35,554 bases of DNA from positions 1 to 35,554 of IMG/VR virus record IMGVR_UViG_3300031566_000188; one strand, written 5' to 3'. A program made the position numbers and the translations under genes. Below, piece by piece: positions 5,257-12,080 of the stretch. The notes beneath the pieces are model-generated. The model was not told where the DNA came from, did no database searches, and was given only the letters and a program-made list of their open reading frames with translations. Numbering within the stretch: the stretch's first letter is position 1; each line of letters starts with the position of its first letter. Source of the DNA: a virus.

Positions 5257-5979
5257 ATGAATCGAGAAAATCCTGAAAACAGAAGTAGATTGTCTTGGTG
5301 GTTCCCTTGTATCCCTACTGGGATTCTGGTACCAGAAACTATTATTATTCCATATACTGGAGATGATCTAACTCATCTTCTTGATGGCCAGACACCAAAG
5401 GGGTTTGTTGGGTTGGTTGTTAAGATTACAGAAGCAGGCAATAAGCTTGGCTGGCCACTGTTTTTACGTACGGACTATTTGAGTGGCAAACACAATTGGA
5501 AGAAGACGTGCTATATTCCCGTCCCAGGCGATGTTCCGTCCCACGTTGCGCGGTTAGTTGAAGAGAGTGTTATGGCGGACATAATGGGTTTTCCTACCGA
5601 TTGTTGGATAGCTAGGAAACTCATTCCAACGAAACCTGCATTCCATGCCTTTTATGGTGATATGCCGATTGTGAAGGAGCGACGATATTTCGTGCAAGAT
5701 GACCAAGTGGTGTGTCATCACCCTTATTGGCCATCAGAAGTTTTCTATGACACAAAGGTATCTACACAGATTTGGTTTGACAATTTGTGTTATATGAATG
5801 TTGAACCCCCATATGAAGTTGATTGGTTGTCTGAACTCAGTCGTAAGGTTGGTAAAGCGATTGGTGGAGCATGGTCAATAGATTGGCTGCAAGATGAAAA
5901 TTATAAGTGGCACTTAATAGATATGGCCGACGCTGCTCAGAGCTATCATTGGCCAGGATGTGAAAGCAAAATAATCTGA
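5257..5979 (+). CDS. R2K-clade ATP-grasp enzyme, 240 aa
   Basis: ATP-grasp enzymes join a carboxylate to an amine or thiol using ATP. Visible family features are GWPLFLRTDYLSGKHNW (residues 65-81), with the nucleotide-binding Arg/Lys, WIARKLIP (117-124), ERRYFV (141-146) and the acidic metal-binding end AWSIDWLQDE ... HLIDMADA (205-226). This is the layout of the R2K group, which includes CDC123-like proteins and which others have predicted to modify proteins or peptides. GGAG lies nine bases before the ATG. A second R2K gene lies at 10304. Substrate unknown; the family call is fairly secure, the reaction is inferred. Confidence 0.72.
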   Translation: MNRENPENRSRLSWWFPCIPTGILVPETIIIPYTGDDLTHLLDGQTPKGFVGLVVKITEAGNKLGWPLFLRTDYLSGKHNWKKTCYIPVPGDVPSHVARLVEESVMADIMGFPTDCWIARKLIPTKPAFHAFYGDMPIVKERRYFVQDDQVVCHHPYWPSEVFYDTKVSTQIWFDNLCYMNVEPPYEVDWLSELSRKVGKAIGGAWSIDWLQDENYKWHLIDMADAAQSYHWPGCESKII

Positions 5980-5985
5980 TTTAAT

Positions 5986-6015
5986 TGGAATATTGGGTCG
6001 GGTTGAACGTATAAT
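5986..6015 (+). promoter_or_regulatory. Class A phage promoter
   Basis: TGGAAT (5986-5991), 18 bases, TATAAT (6010-6015) preceded by AACG, closely matching the promoter at 1425-1454 including the following TAAGGTAGCA. Transcription should start near 6022, at the leader hairpin. Confidence 0.75.
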
Positions 6016-6060
6016 AAGGTAGCAGCATCGTGCTGCTCTCAGAGCTTCGCACTTTTATAC
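6016..6060 (+). ncRNA. 5' leader hairpin element, copy 5
   Basis: AAGGT then AGCAGCA-TCG-TGCTGCT, a perfect seven-base-pair hairpin, then CTCAGAGCTTCGCACTTTTATAC. The stem bases differ from those of copies 1 and 2 but remain complementary. As in copy 1, the hairpin lies at the predicted 5' end of a transcript from a class A promoter. Confidence 0.7.
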
Positions 6061-6071
6061 TGGAGAGACAA

Positions 6072-6260
6072 ATGGCTGGAAGTCCTTACGATCCGGGATG
6101 TAAGCCTCAAGCAGATTTTGGGGATACTACAACTACAATCAATATTCGTTTCAGGGAATTGAAGAGAAATATTGCTGCTTTACAAAAGCGGATCGATGAT
6201 TTAGAGGAACGGATGGATAGGATTCCGGGGTGTCCTGGTACTAGTGGACGAGGTGATTGA
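6072..6260 (+). CDS. Small coiled-coil protein, 62 aa
   Basis: ATG 6072 follows TGGAGAGACAA; an upstream in-frame start at 6030 would lie within the leader hairpin. After a Pro/Gly-rich start, residues about 25-55 (INIRFRELKRNIAALQKRIDDLEERMDRI) have heptad-like spacing of hydrophobics, so a short coiled coil and oligomerisation are likely. The stop TGA overlaps the next ATG. No function recognised. Confidence 0.6.
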   Translation: MAGSPYDPGCKPQADFGDTTTTINIRFRELKRNIAALQKRIDDLEERMDRIPGCPGTSGRGD

Positions 6261-6490
6261 TGAAGTTTACGATAGCAGAAAGAACAATCAATTATCATTA
6301 TGTGGTTTATTACACTGATGAGAATGGCAACCACAATCTTGGTGACATATATTTTAATGAGCATGAACGTACTTGTAAGGTACGTTTTTACGGTTGGAGT
6401 CATGGAATACCGTTAGAAGATTTATCAGATATACTCGAAGGAATTGCGGACCTCAATGTGGTGGTCATGGCGAGATTAAGTAATGGTTGA
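6260..6490 (+). CDS. Hypothetical protein, 76 aa
   Basis: The start ATG 6260 overlaps the previous stop (TGATG) and follows GAGGTG. The sequence is beta-rich (INYHYVVYYTDENGNHNLGDIYF), then a short helix (PLEDLSDILEGIADL) and a last strand (VVVMARL). The family is not recognised. The stop is embedded in the next gene's leader hairpin, so translation termination and hairpin folding are physically linked. Confidence 0.6.
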   Translation: MKFTIAERTINYHYVVYYTDENGNHNLGDIYFNEHERTCKVRFYGWSHGIPLEDLSDILEGIADLNVVVMARLSNG

Positions 6491-6512
6491 TTTGCACATA
6501 AATCACTGGAGG
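6489..6512 (+). promoter_or_regulatory. Hairpin directly upstream of a ribosome site, copy 1
   Basis: GATTTG-CACA-TAAATC (6489-6504) can fold as six base pairs with one G-U pair, followed at once by ACTGGAGG and the ATG at 6519. The same unit with changed loop and stem bases precedes the gene at 6852. It probably tunes translation or protects the transcript. Confidence 0.6.
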
Positions 6513-6518
6513 TACTAA

Positions 6519-6812
6519 ATGGGTATCAAGCATTGTGGATTTTGGTTTGTTTTTATTATATGCGTGTTTTTGGTTATAGGTATGTTGGGTACGTTTGGAT
6601 ATGTTACTTGGAGCGAGAAAATAAATCCATGTATATGTAGCCAACTATTGTCTTCGGGGACTATTTCACCAAATATATTTATAGTTCGATATTTTATGGA
6701 TTGTGAGGGTTCTAGGAAACTGAGTAAAGCACCTTGTTGTGGTCGCCGTGAGGTGACAGAAGCAGAATATAACCGTATAATATATGATTTGATACCAAAT
6801 GGAGTACAATAG
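6519..6812 (+). CDS. Small membrane-anchored protein, 97 aa
   Basis: Residues 7-30 (GFWFVFIICVFLVIGMLGTFGYV) form one strong hydrophobic segment near the N-terminus, then a 65-residue domain with four Cys, including PCIC and APCCGRRE. It could be an inner-membrane protein with its C-terminal part outside, or an uncleaved signal anchor. GGAGG lies six bases before the ATG. No family recognised. Confidence 0.6.
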   Translation: MGIKHCGFWFVFIICVFLVIGMLGTFGYVTWSEKINPCICSQLLSSGTISPNIFIVRYFMDCEGSRKLSKAPCCGRREVTEAEYNRIIYDLIPNGVQ

Positions 6813-6820
6813 TGATTGCT

Positions 6821-6844
6821 GATTTGTACACAAATCACTGGAGG
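6821..6844 (+). promoter_or_regulatory. Hairpin directly upstream of a ribosome site, copy 2
   Basis: GATTTG-TACA-CAAATC (6821-6836) is a perfect six-base-pair hairpin, again followed immediately by ACTGGAGG. Compared with copy 1, the closing pair changes from G-U to G-C, which supports a functional fold. Confidence 0.6.
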
Positions 6845-6851
6845 ATCGAAA

Positions 6852-7121
6852 ATGAGATGTTTTTGTTGCGACCGTGTCTTGAATGCTGAGAGTACCGACA
6901 ATCCCTTAGTCATTACCCCAGTTTATGATGGCTTAATCTTTAGGGCTACAGGTAATTTCGGGTCCACTGTTTTTGATCCTATGCCGATCGGTATTGAAGA
7001 GATGCTTCAGATTGTTATCTGCGATGAATGCGTGAGGCAAAAGGCAGAGCGGGTGACACGACCGTACAACATTAAGAGAGAAGAGACTGCGGATAGTGGG
7101 GAGTTTGATCCTGATGCATAA
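6852..7121 (+). CDS. Small zinc-finger-like protein, 89 aa
   Basis: The ATG at 6852, eight bases after GGAGG, gives MRCFCCDRVLNAES; the longer frame from 6816 runs through the hairpin and is rejected. The start CFCCDRVL and the later ICDECVRQKAER (about residues 57-69) form a CxxC...CxxC pair typical of a zinc-binding knuckle. The C-terminus is charged. The role is unknown. It overlaps the next gene by eight bases. Confidence 0.62.
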   Translation: MRCFCCDRVLNAESTDNPLVITPVYDGLIFRATGNFGSTVFDPMPIGIEEMLQIVICDECVRQKAERVTRPYNIKREETADSGEFDPDA

Positions 7122-7347
7122 GTTACTGTGTTTCGAGACTTGTCCGAGATGTGTTCATGTGCACAGATTGCCCATTAGTAGATCAAAATATTGGCCGATT
7201 GAACAAATATTAGAACCCATGGTTTTATCTGGGGATGATAGAGAGATGCAATGTAGTGTTTGTAATCACAGTTTTAAGTTACCAGATTGCGAAGCTGTGC
7301 GGGATATGGCACGACACCGAAGGGGTGTAAAATATGATGGCAGATAA
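7114..7347 (+). CDS. Small zinc-ribbon-like protein, 77 aa
   Basis: I take ATG 7114 (MHKLLCFETCPRC), with GGGGAG upstream; a GTG at 7096 is possible. CPRC near the start and CSVCNHSF (about residue 52) make a CxxC/CxxC zinc ribbon. The rest is basic at the end (RDMARHRRGVKYDGR). It lies in a run of four small Cys-rich proteins. No function recognised. Confidence 0.6.
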   Translation: MHKLLCFETCPRCVHVHRLPISRSKYWPIEQILEPMVLSGDDREMQCSVCNHSFKLPDCEAVRDMARHRRGVKYDGR

Positions 7348-7371
7348 TTTTGTTATTGATTGGATAGACCA

Positions 7372-7791
7372 ATGTGTGAATGTGGATGTATGGCGTGTAG
7401 TAAAATGTATAAACTTAAAGCTCCGGGTGGTTGGTATGTTTTTCAAATGAACCATGGATGTGATGATTGTGGCGTTGGGCCGACCATTCATATTAGTATG
7501 CCCGAAACATCCAGACTATATTTTGAAGAAGAATTAGATTATATACATTTGATACCGACTATAGGTTCTGGCAAAGAAACTATTGCTGTTATTAAGTGTG
7601 GGATTCCAAAAGATCAAGCAGCAAATTTGGCTACCAAAACAATGGCTGGTTCCGAGACCGAAGATAATAAGATTGATGAATATTTGGCCGAGGTTTTGGG
7701 TGAGGAGTTTTGGCAAGAAGCCATGCGGCAGGCACCTGATTTTGTACAACCAATAGGAGAAAATAGTGGTGATTGTGAGGTGGCGTGTTAA
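7372..7791 (+). CDS. Cys-rich hypothetical protein, about 139 aa
   Basis: The N-terminus MCECGCMACSKMYKL and the later GCDDCGVGP provide seven Cys in the first 40 residues, suggesting metal binding. The C-terminal half is acidic and helical (IDEYLAEVLGEEFWQEAM). The start is uncertain: ATG 7372 has no ribosome site, and TTG 7360 is also possible. A better ribosome site (AAGGGG) serves ATG 7334 in another frame, encoding MMADNFVIDWIDQC, which stops after 38 codons. This arrangement could mean coupling, a frameshift error or a true frameshift. Confidence 0.55.
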   Translation: MCECGCMACSKMYKLKAPGGWYVFQMNHGCDDCGVGPTIHISMPETSRLYFEEELDYIHLIPTIGSGKETIAVIKCGIPKDQAANLATKTMAGSETEDNKIDEYLAEVLGEEFWQEAMRQAPDFVQPIGENSGDCEVAC

Positions 7792-8225
7792 TGCAAAGAC
7801 ACAAAGATGATACTAGGTATAAGAAACATTGTGTTCTGTGTGGTAAGCTCTTATTGCGTTATGAAAACTATTGGGATGGTCATAGAAATGAGCGTGGCGA
7901 TTTAGTTGAAAGACACAATAATAATAGGACACCAAATGGGTATCAATGTGTGTCGTGTGATTTTGAAGAAAAGGCTGAAGATATGAAATTGAAAGCTCCA
8001 GTGTATACGTTAGAAGGGTCTGTTGGTTACCCAGATTTATTGGCTCAGTTGAATATTGCTTGTGCCGACCCAGAGGAAAAGATGAAAGCATCTGTGCCTA
8101 TTAGTCGAAATACAGCGGGAGGAAAAACAACTATTGGTTACGGTGTAGATAAAACACAAAGAAGCATAGCTGCCGATAGTGTTATATCCATTGCTAAGGC
8201 TATTAAGGCTTTGAAGGGTTGGTAA
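7791..8225 (+). CDS. Hypothetical protein with zinc knuckles, 144 aa
   Basis: The ATG overlaps the preceding stop (TTAATG) and follows GAGGTGG. CVLCGKLL (about residues 15-22) and CVSCDFEE (about 53-60) form a CxxC pair that likely binds zinc. The C-terminal part has a helix (SVISIAKAIKALKGW). No enzyme motif. The family is not recognised. Confidence 0.58.
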   Translation: MQRHKDDTRYKKHCVLCGKLLLRYENYWDGHRNERGDLVERHNNNRTPNGYQCVSCDFEEKAEDMKLKAPVYTLEGSVGYPDLLAQLNIACADPEEKMKASVPISRNTAGGKTTIGYGVDKTQRSIAADSVISIAKAIKALKGW

Positions 8226-8438
8226 ATGAAACGATTTATATTCAGATACGATAAAGAATACCCCAAGGGCTTTGTGATGGGGTTGCGATTACACAATTGG
8301 TCCATTGCAATATGGCTTGGTTATGGCAAGCCAATTTGGTGGAAACCACGATTTATTGGTAGTGGACGTACTGAATATGGATTTGGATTTGGTTGGTTGT
8401 TTTGGTGTTTACGTTGGTCGATGAGAAAGAAAGGTTAG
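8226..8438 (+). CDS. Aromatic-rich small protein, 70 aa
   Basis: The sequence is very rich in Trp, Phe, Tyr and Gly (WSIAIWLGYGKPIWW, FGFGWLFWCLRW) and basic. It starts one base after the previous stop. It may be membrane-associated through the last hydrophobic stretch (about residues 52-66), but the aromatic/Gly pattern also fits a small beta sheet. No family recognised. Confidence 0.55.
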   Translation: MKRFIFRYDKEYPKGFVMGLRLHNWSIAIWLGYGKPIWWKPRFIGSGRTEYGFGFGWLFWCLRWSMRKKG

Positions 8439-8445
8439 GTGTAGT

Positions 8446-8643
8446 ATGAAGATTGGTGATATGGTTAGGGTTACGAAGTGCGATGTTTGCCCGAAAGTTG
8501 TTGGTAAGACAGCAAAGATTACTGGAATTACAGAATCTGATGCGGGGGTCAGTTCTGTCATGGTCAATTTTGGGAAGGGTCGTCCGCAACTGAATCGTCC
8601 GACTCAGTTCTCTCCTAGTGATATGGAACTTGTTACGGAGTAA
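8446..8643 (+). CDS. Small SH3-like barrel protein, 65 aa
   Basis: MKIGDMVRVTKCDVCP ... GKTAKITGI ... SVMVNFGKGRP ... FSPSDMELV follows the pattern of a small KOW/SH3-type beta-barrel: a Gly-Asp turn, strand, Gly-Lys-x-(A/G)-x-I and a final strand before a short helix. It resembles each half of the protein at 3394. AGGTG precedes the ATG. It probably binds a macromolecule; nothing more can be said. Confidence 0.58.
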   Translation: MKIGDMVRVTKCDVCPKVVGKTAKITGITESDAGVSSVMVNFGKGRPQLNRPTQFSPSDMELVTE

Positions 8644-8647
8644 ATAA

Positions 8648-9838
8648 ATGAAGATTGTTGCCCTTGAAGCAGAGAACATTAAATATCTGAAAGCCATCCG
8701 CGTGGCGCCAGATGGCTCCTTGGTAATTGTTGGTGGAGATAATTCACAAGGTAAAAGTTGTGTTTTAGATTCTATCGAATATGCCCTTAACGGAGCAGGG
8801 AGTCTTCCTGCCAAGCCAATTCGTGCAGGACAGAAAAAGGCTCGTGTGGTTTTGGATTTGGGTGATATTCAAGTCACTCGGACGTTCACTGCCAAGGGTA
8901 CGAACCTTGTGGTTAAAAGTAAGGATGGGGCTACGTTCCCATCACCCCAGGCTATGCTTGACAAGTTGGTGGGGAAACTAACTTTTGATCCGCTAGAGTT
9001 TTCGAAGATGGATGCCACGAAGAGGGTTGAGGTTCTGAAGAAGTTAGTTGGATTGGACTTCGACAAGTTAGATGCTCAACACAAGAAGCTTTTTGACGAA
9101 AGGACTATGGTTAATAGGAAAGGCAAAGACCTTAAAAGTCGTCTGGAGGGTAACACCAAATATGACGGGGTGCCAGACAAAGAAGTTTCCGTACAAAAAT
9201 TGGGCGATGATTATGCGAAGGCTCTTGAGCACAATCAAAAACTAGATATTGCCCAACGCGCGATTAATGCTGAAACAGATGAGCTAGAGCGACTTCAGAA
9301 GAGGATTGTAGTATTAACCAAGAGCATTGCCCAGAAGACGAAGGCTCTTCAGGGTGCGAAGAAAGTGGATGCGCAATCCATCAATGCTCAGATGGCCGAA
9401 GCAGAAAGTGTCAATGCTAAAATACGCAGTAATGCAGCATATGCTCTGGTTGATAAGGAATTGGTTGAACTACGGAAGCAATCTGGCTCATTGAGTTCTC
9501 AAATGACCAAAATTACTACAGACAAAGAGAAGGCTTTATGCAAAGCTAAGTTTCCTATCGAGGGATTGGCGATAGATGATGATGGAGTTACTTTTGAAGA
9601 CATTCCATTTGACCAGTGCTCAACATCTCAACAAATTAAGATATCTGTTGCTATGGGTTTGGCCATGAATCCAAAATTGCGAGTTATTTTGATACGGGAA
9701 GGATCACTATTGGACAACAAAAACTTGGCGATGGTAGCTGACATGGCCGCAGAGGCCGATGCACAGATTTGGTGTGAGAGGGTGAGTAAGGGTAGTGAGT
9801 GTTCAGTTATCATAGAGGATGGAGAGGTACAGGAGTAA
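8648..9838 (+). CDS. Rad50/SMC-like ATPase, 396 aa
   Basis: The N-terminus has a P-loop, GGDNSQGKS (residues 29-37). The central part (about 145-300) is a short Lys/Glu/Ala-rich helical region, probably a coiled coil. The C-terminal head has STSQQIKISVAMGLA in place of the usual LSGGQ signature, and RVILIREGSLLD as the Walker B region, with Arg-Glu where Asp-Glu is usual. This is the AAA_23/SbcC-like group found in phages, which work in DNA recombination or repair with a partner nuclease. No Mre11-like nuclease is next to it; an ERCC4 nuclease lies at 22766. At 396 residues it is far shorter than cellular SbcC because the coiled coil is short. Confidence 0.78.
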   Translation: MKIVALEAENIKYLKAIRVAPDGSLVIVGGDNSQGKSCVLDSIEYALNGAGSLPAKPIRAGQKKARVVLDLGDIQVTRTFTAKGTNLVVKSKDGATFPSPQAMLDKLVGKLTFDPLEFSKMDATKRVEVLKKLVGLDFDKLDAQHKKLFDERTMVNRKGKDLKSRLEGNTKYDGVPDKEVSVQKLGDDYAKALEHNQKLDIAQRAINAETDELERLQKRIVVLTKSIAQKTKALQGAKKVDAQSINAQMAEAESVNAKIRSNAAYALVDKELVELRKQSGSLSSQMTKITTDKEKALCKAKFPIEGLAIDDDGVTFEDIPFDQCSTSQQIKISVAMGLAMNPKLRVILIREGSLLDNKNLAMVADMAAEADAQIWCERVSKGSECSVIIEDGEVQE

Positions 9839-10032
9839 TGGGAAAGTTTCTTAAGATATTTTGGTGTGTCATTTACCATCGTTGGCGATGCTGGACTGTA
9901 TTAAGGATGCGTTCAATATCGTATATAGATTGGCTGAATGGTTATCCTGAAGAAGCTGACTATTACTGTTGTCGGTGTGAACGTGAGTGGACGGTATATC
10001 GGCCTGGACGCAGACCATCGAAAGAAGACTGA
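9838..10032 (+). CDS. Small basic Cys/Trp-rich protein, 64 aa
   Basis: The ATG overlaps the ATPase gene's stop by one base (TAATG), with GAGAGG nine bases upstream. It has a Trp/Arg-rich start (FWCVIYHRWRCW) and a YYCCRCEREW segment that may help bind a metal. The C-terminus is basic and Pro-rich. No family recognised. Confidence 0.5.
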   Translation: MGKFLKIFWCVIYHRWRCWTVLRMRSISYIDWLNGYPEEADYYCCRCEREWTVYRPGRRPSKED

Positions 10033-10064
10033 TTACTGCTGTCGTAAATGGACAATTGAGAGAG

Positions 10065-10307
10065 ATGCCTGAATACCAATACACCGAATCCAATAAGATG
10101 TTCGCAGACCTATGTATCAGAATTGAGCGTATGTGTAGATACTCTCCGCTAGACACAGAAGAGATGGACTGGTGTGTCATGAAGGATCGAGATGTAATAG
10201 CTGGACTTTATAAGTTCTACAGAGACCAGGGTGATGATGAGAAAATAGCTGCCAGGAAAGCACGGATTAGTGGTATAAGATTTGTGTTAAATGAGGTGTT
10301 AACATGA
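10065..10307 (+). CDS. Hypothetical helical protein, 80 aa
   Basis: I use ATG 10065 (MPEYQYTESNKMFADL); a GTG at 9987 would overlap the previous gene. The sequence is mostly helical and acidic-basic mixed, with MCRYSPLDTEEMDWCVMKDRD in the middle and a Lys/Arg-rich end. The stop overlaps the next ATG (ATGA), so it is coupled to the ATP-grasp gene. Function unknown. Confidence 0.5.
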   Translation: MPEYQYTESNKMFADLCIRIERMCRYSPLDTEEMDWCVMKDRDVIAGLYKFYRDQGDDEKIAARKARISGIRFVLNEVLT

Positions 10308-11143
10308 AACCGGCTTGGTTAATACAAACTAATATGGATGGTGTGGATACACGCCCCATGATAGCAGAGGTTCGTCGCCAGGGTATGCGAGCGATAGAGA
10401 CAGAGCACAGTTTGGTACGCAAGATTGATTTTCTTCGAATTGCTGGAGTACACGGTGATACTGATGGCAGTTTTTTGGATTTGAAAAATCCACACCTCCG
10501 TGTTGTATGTTATGGTGATATAGATTTTGTGCGACAAATACAACGAACTGTATTTGTGCCAGGTGCCTATTGTAATTTCGACAATATGAAATGTAGTACT
10601 TATTATGCATATCTTGGTGGGCACTTACTGAACAAAGATTATCTGATGCTTCCAGTGGGTGATTTGTTGAGGCGATGGGACGGGTTAATAGTAAGCAACT
10701 TCAATCGACCCCTTTTCATACGACCGAGTAGTGGTGCTAAGCCCTTTACTGGATATGTAGTAGAACCAGAAGGACGCGACAAAATCCAAACGTTGATCGA
10801 AACGGTTGGTCCAGATACGTTGGTCGTTGTAGCTCCAGAGAAAGAAATAACAATCGAGTGGCGCTTTGTAATCTGTGATGGAAAAGTTGTAACTGGCTGT
10901 CAATATTTGCCGATAGAACAGGAGGGCTGGTCAACCCCATCTTTGTGTCTGGCCAGTAAGATTGCTGCCCAAGAGTGGCAACCTGACCGATGCTATACGG
11001 TAGATATAGCCGAATCAGAGGGCGAAGTATACCTGCTGGAAATCAATAGCTTTGGCTGCGCAGGATTTTACAAATGTGATGTTAAACAGATTGTACGATG
11101 TGCTAGTGAGGCTGCGGTGAATGAATGGAAAGAATATTGTTAG
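10304..11143 (+). CDS. R2K-clade ATP-grasp enzyme (DUF4343-like), 279 aa
   Basis: The family core is clear: PLFIRPSSGAKPFTG (residues 136-150) with Arg140 and Lys146 for ATP phosphates, VAPEKEITIEWRFVI (176-190), then YTVDIAESEG (231-240) and EVYLLEINSFGCAGFY (241-256), where Asp234, Glu246 and Asn248 should bind magnesium. The N-terminal 120 residues form the pre-ATP-grasp part. The fold joins a carboxylate to an amine; R2K proteins are predicted protein or peptide modifiers. It is a distant paralog of the gene at 5257. Translation is coupled to the gene before it. The substrate is not indicated by neighbours, which include the DUF4406-like gene just downstream. Confidence 0.78.
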   Translation: MKPAWLIQTNMDGVDTRPMIAEVRRQGMRAIETEHSLVRKIDFLRIAGVHGDTDGSFLDLKNPHLRVVCYGDIDFVRQIQRTVFVPGAYCNFDNMKCSTYYAYLGGHLLNKDYLMLPVGDLLRRWDGLIVSNFNRPLFIRPSSGAKPFTGYVVEPEGRDKIQTLIETVGPDTLVVVAPEKEITIEWRFVICDGKVVTGCQYLPIEQEGWSTPSLCLASKIAAQEWQPDRCYTVDIAESEGEVYLLEINSFGCAGFYKCDVKQIVRCASEAAVNEWKEYC

Positions 11144-11180
11144 AACAGGAACACGGAAGCACACAACTTAGGAGGAATGT

Positions 11181-11618
11181 ATGTTTAAGTTTTTGCGCAG
11201 TAATAAAACGTATGATTTCTACTTAGCGGGAGGAATGCGCGGCTATCCAGACCTAAATAAGCCAATGTTTACCAAGGTCGCCCGTTTGCTTCGTCAAAAG
11301 GGATTTACAATTTGGAATCCATCCGAACACGGTAGTTATTTAGAACTATCGTATGCCGAATGTATGAAGCGTGATTTGAACGCCGTAATAAATGAGTGTC
11401 GCGGGATAGCCCTTTTGCCGGGGTGGCGAGACTCAATTGGAGCTAATGCAGAAGCGTTTGTAGCATATGTTTGTAATAAGTACATAGTTGAAGTTAGATT
11501 TATTTACCATACCTTACCGACTGGCAGTACAAAAATAGCATTAGTAGATATCGATTTGAGCGACTATAGGCTACCATACAACAAGGACGCAACGCAATCG
11601 TTTAATCCACATGAATAA
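11181..11618 (+). CDS. DUF4406-like, nucleoside 2-deoxyribosyltransferase fold, 145 aa
   Basis: FYLAGGMRGYPDLNKPMF (about residues 13-30), then FTIWNPSEH, a conserved acidic region (ECMKRDLNAVINECRGIALLPGW) and the Ser-x-Gly-Ala-x-x-Glu segment (SIGANAEAF, about 85-93) match DUF4406 proteins, which share the fold of nucleoside 2-deoxyribosyltransferases. That fold exchanges or removes bases from deoxynucleosides using the Glu in the last segment, so a role in nucleotide metabolism or base hypermodification is possible. AGGAGG lies before the ATG. It is the last plus-strand gene before convergent minus-strand genes; no clear terminator hairpin lies in the 42-base gap. Confidence 0.75.
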   Translation: MFKFLRSNKTYDFYLAGGMRGYPDLNKPMFTKVARLLRQKGFTIWNPSEHGSYLELSYAECMKRDLNAVINECRGIALLPGWRDSIGANAEAFVAYVCNKYIVEVRFIYHTLPTGSTKIALVDIDLSDYRLPYNKDATQSFNPHE

Positions 11619-11660
11619 TGGGATAGTTATAAACGCTGTCTGTTACCACTATATCATATA

Positions 11661-12080
11661 CTAAGAATAGTCTGTGGCTAAATCTTCCCATTTGTCGACC
11701 GACATGTCTGCTGTATGGTGACAATCTTTGCATAGATACAATAATAGAAACGGTTTTGAATGATCTACGTGATGAGCTTCGATTCCATCTTGTTTGTAAC
11801 AAATTTCACATTCCCCTAATGGAATGAGTTGGCCTGATTTTATTGCTTGTCTCACGAGGTATCTAGCGTGATTTTTTTCTGGAAATTTTTCTTTATCTTT
11901 CCTTGTGTTGACAGCGTTTGCTGTAGTAGGTTCACATCTGCGGGGTTCGTTGGCTAGGGCAGATGCACATTTTCTTGAACAACAATGTTTTTTCCCCAGT
12001 TTCTCTGTTTGGGTAATTCTCTTGCAATCTTTTTTGAAAGTTTTACCACACCACTCACATTCTAGTTTTAATTTAGCCAT
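11661..12080 (-). CDS. HNH-type endonuclease, 139 aa
   Basis: Two Cys-rich parts are visible: CEWCGKTFKK ... CCSRKCASA (residues 8-42), a zinc finger, and CEICYKQDGIEAHHVDHSK ... CKDCHHTAD (about 92-126), an HNH core where the HH pair and the CxxC knuckles hold the metal site. Such phage enzymes nick or cut DNA and are often homing endonucleases. Its ATG lies eight bases inside the end of the preceding endonuclease gene, so the two are translated together. It is the last gene of the minus-strand block. Confidence 0.75.
   Translation of the reverse strand: MAKLKLECEWCGKTFKKDCKRITQTEKLGKKHCCSRKCASALANEPRRCEPTTANAVNTRKDKEKFPEKNHARYLVRQAIKSGQLIPLGECEICYKQDGIEAHHVDHSKPFLLLYLCKDCHHTADMSVDKWEDLATDYS

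Noticed and set aside
5049-5258. 69-codon minus-strand frame
   Set aside because: Antisense to two short plus-strand genes with ribosome sites, and no sensible minus-strand context.
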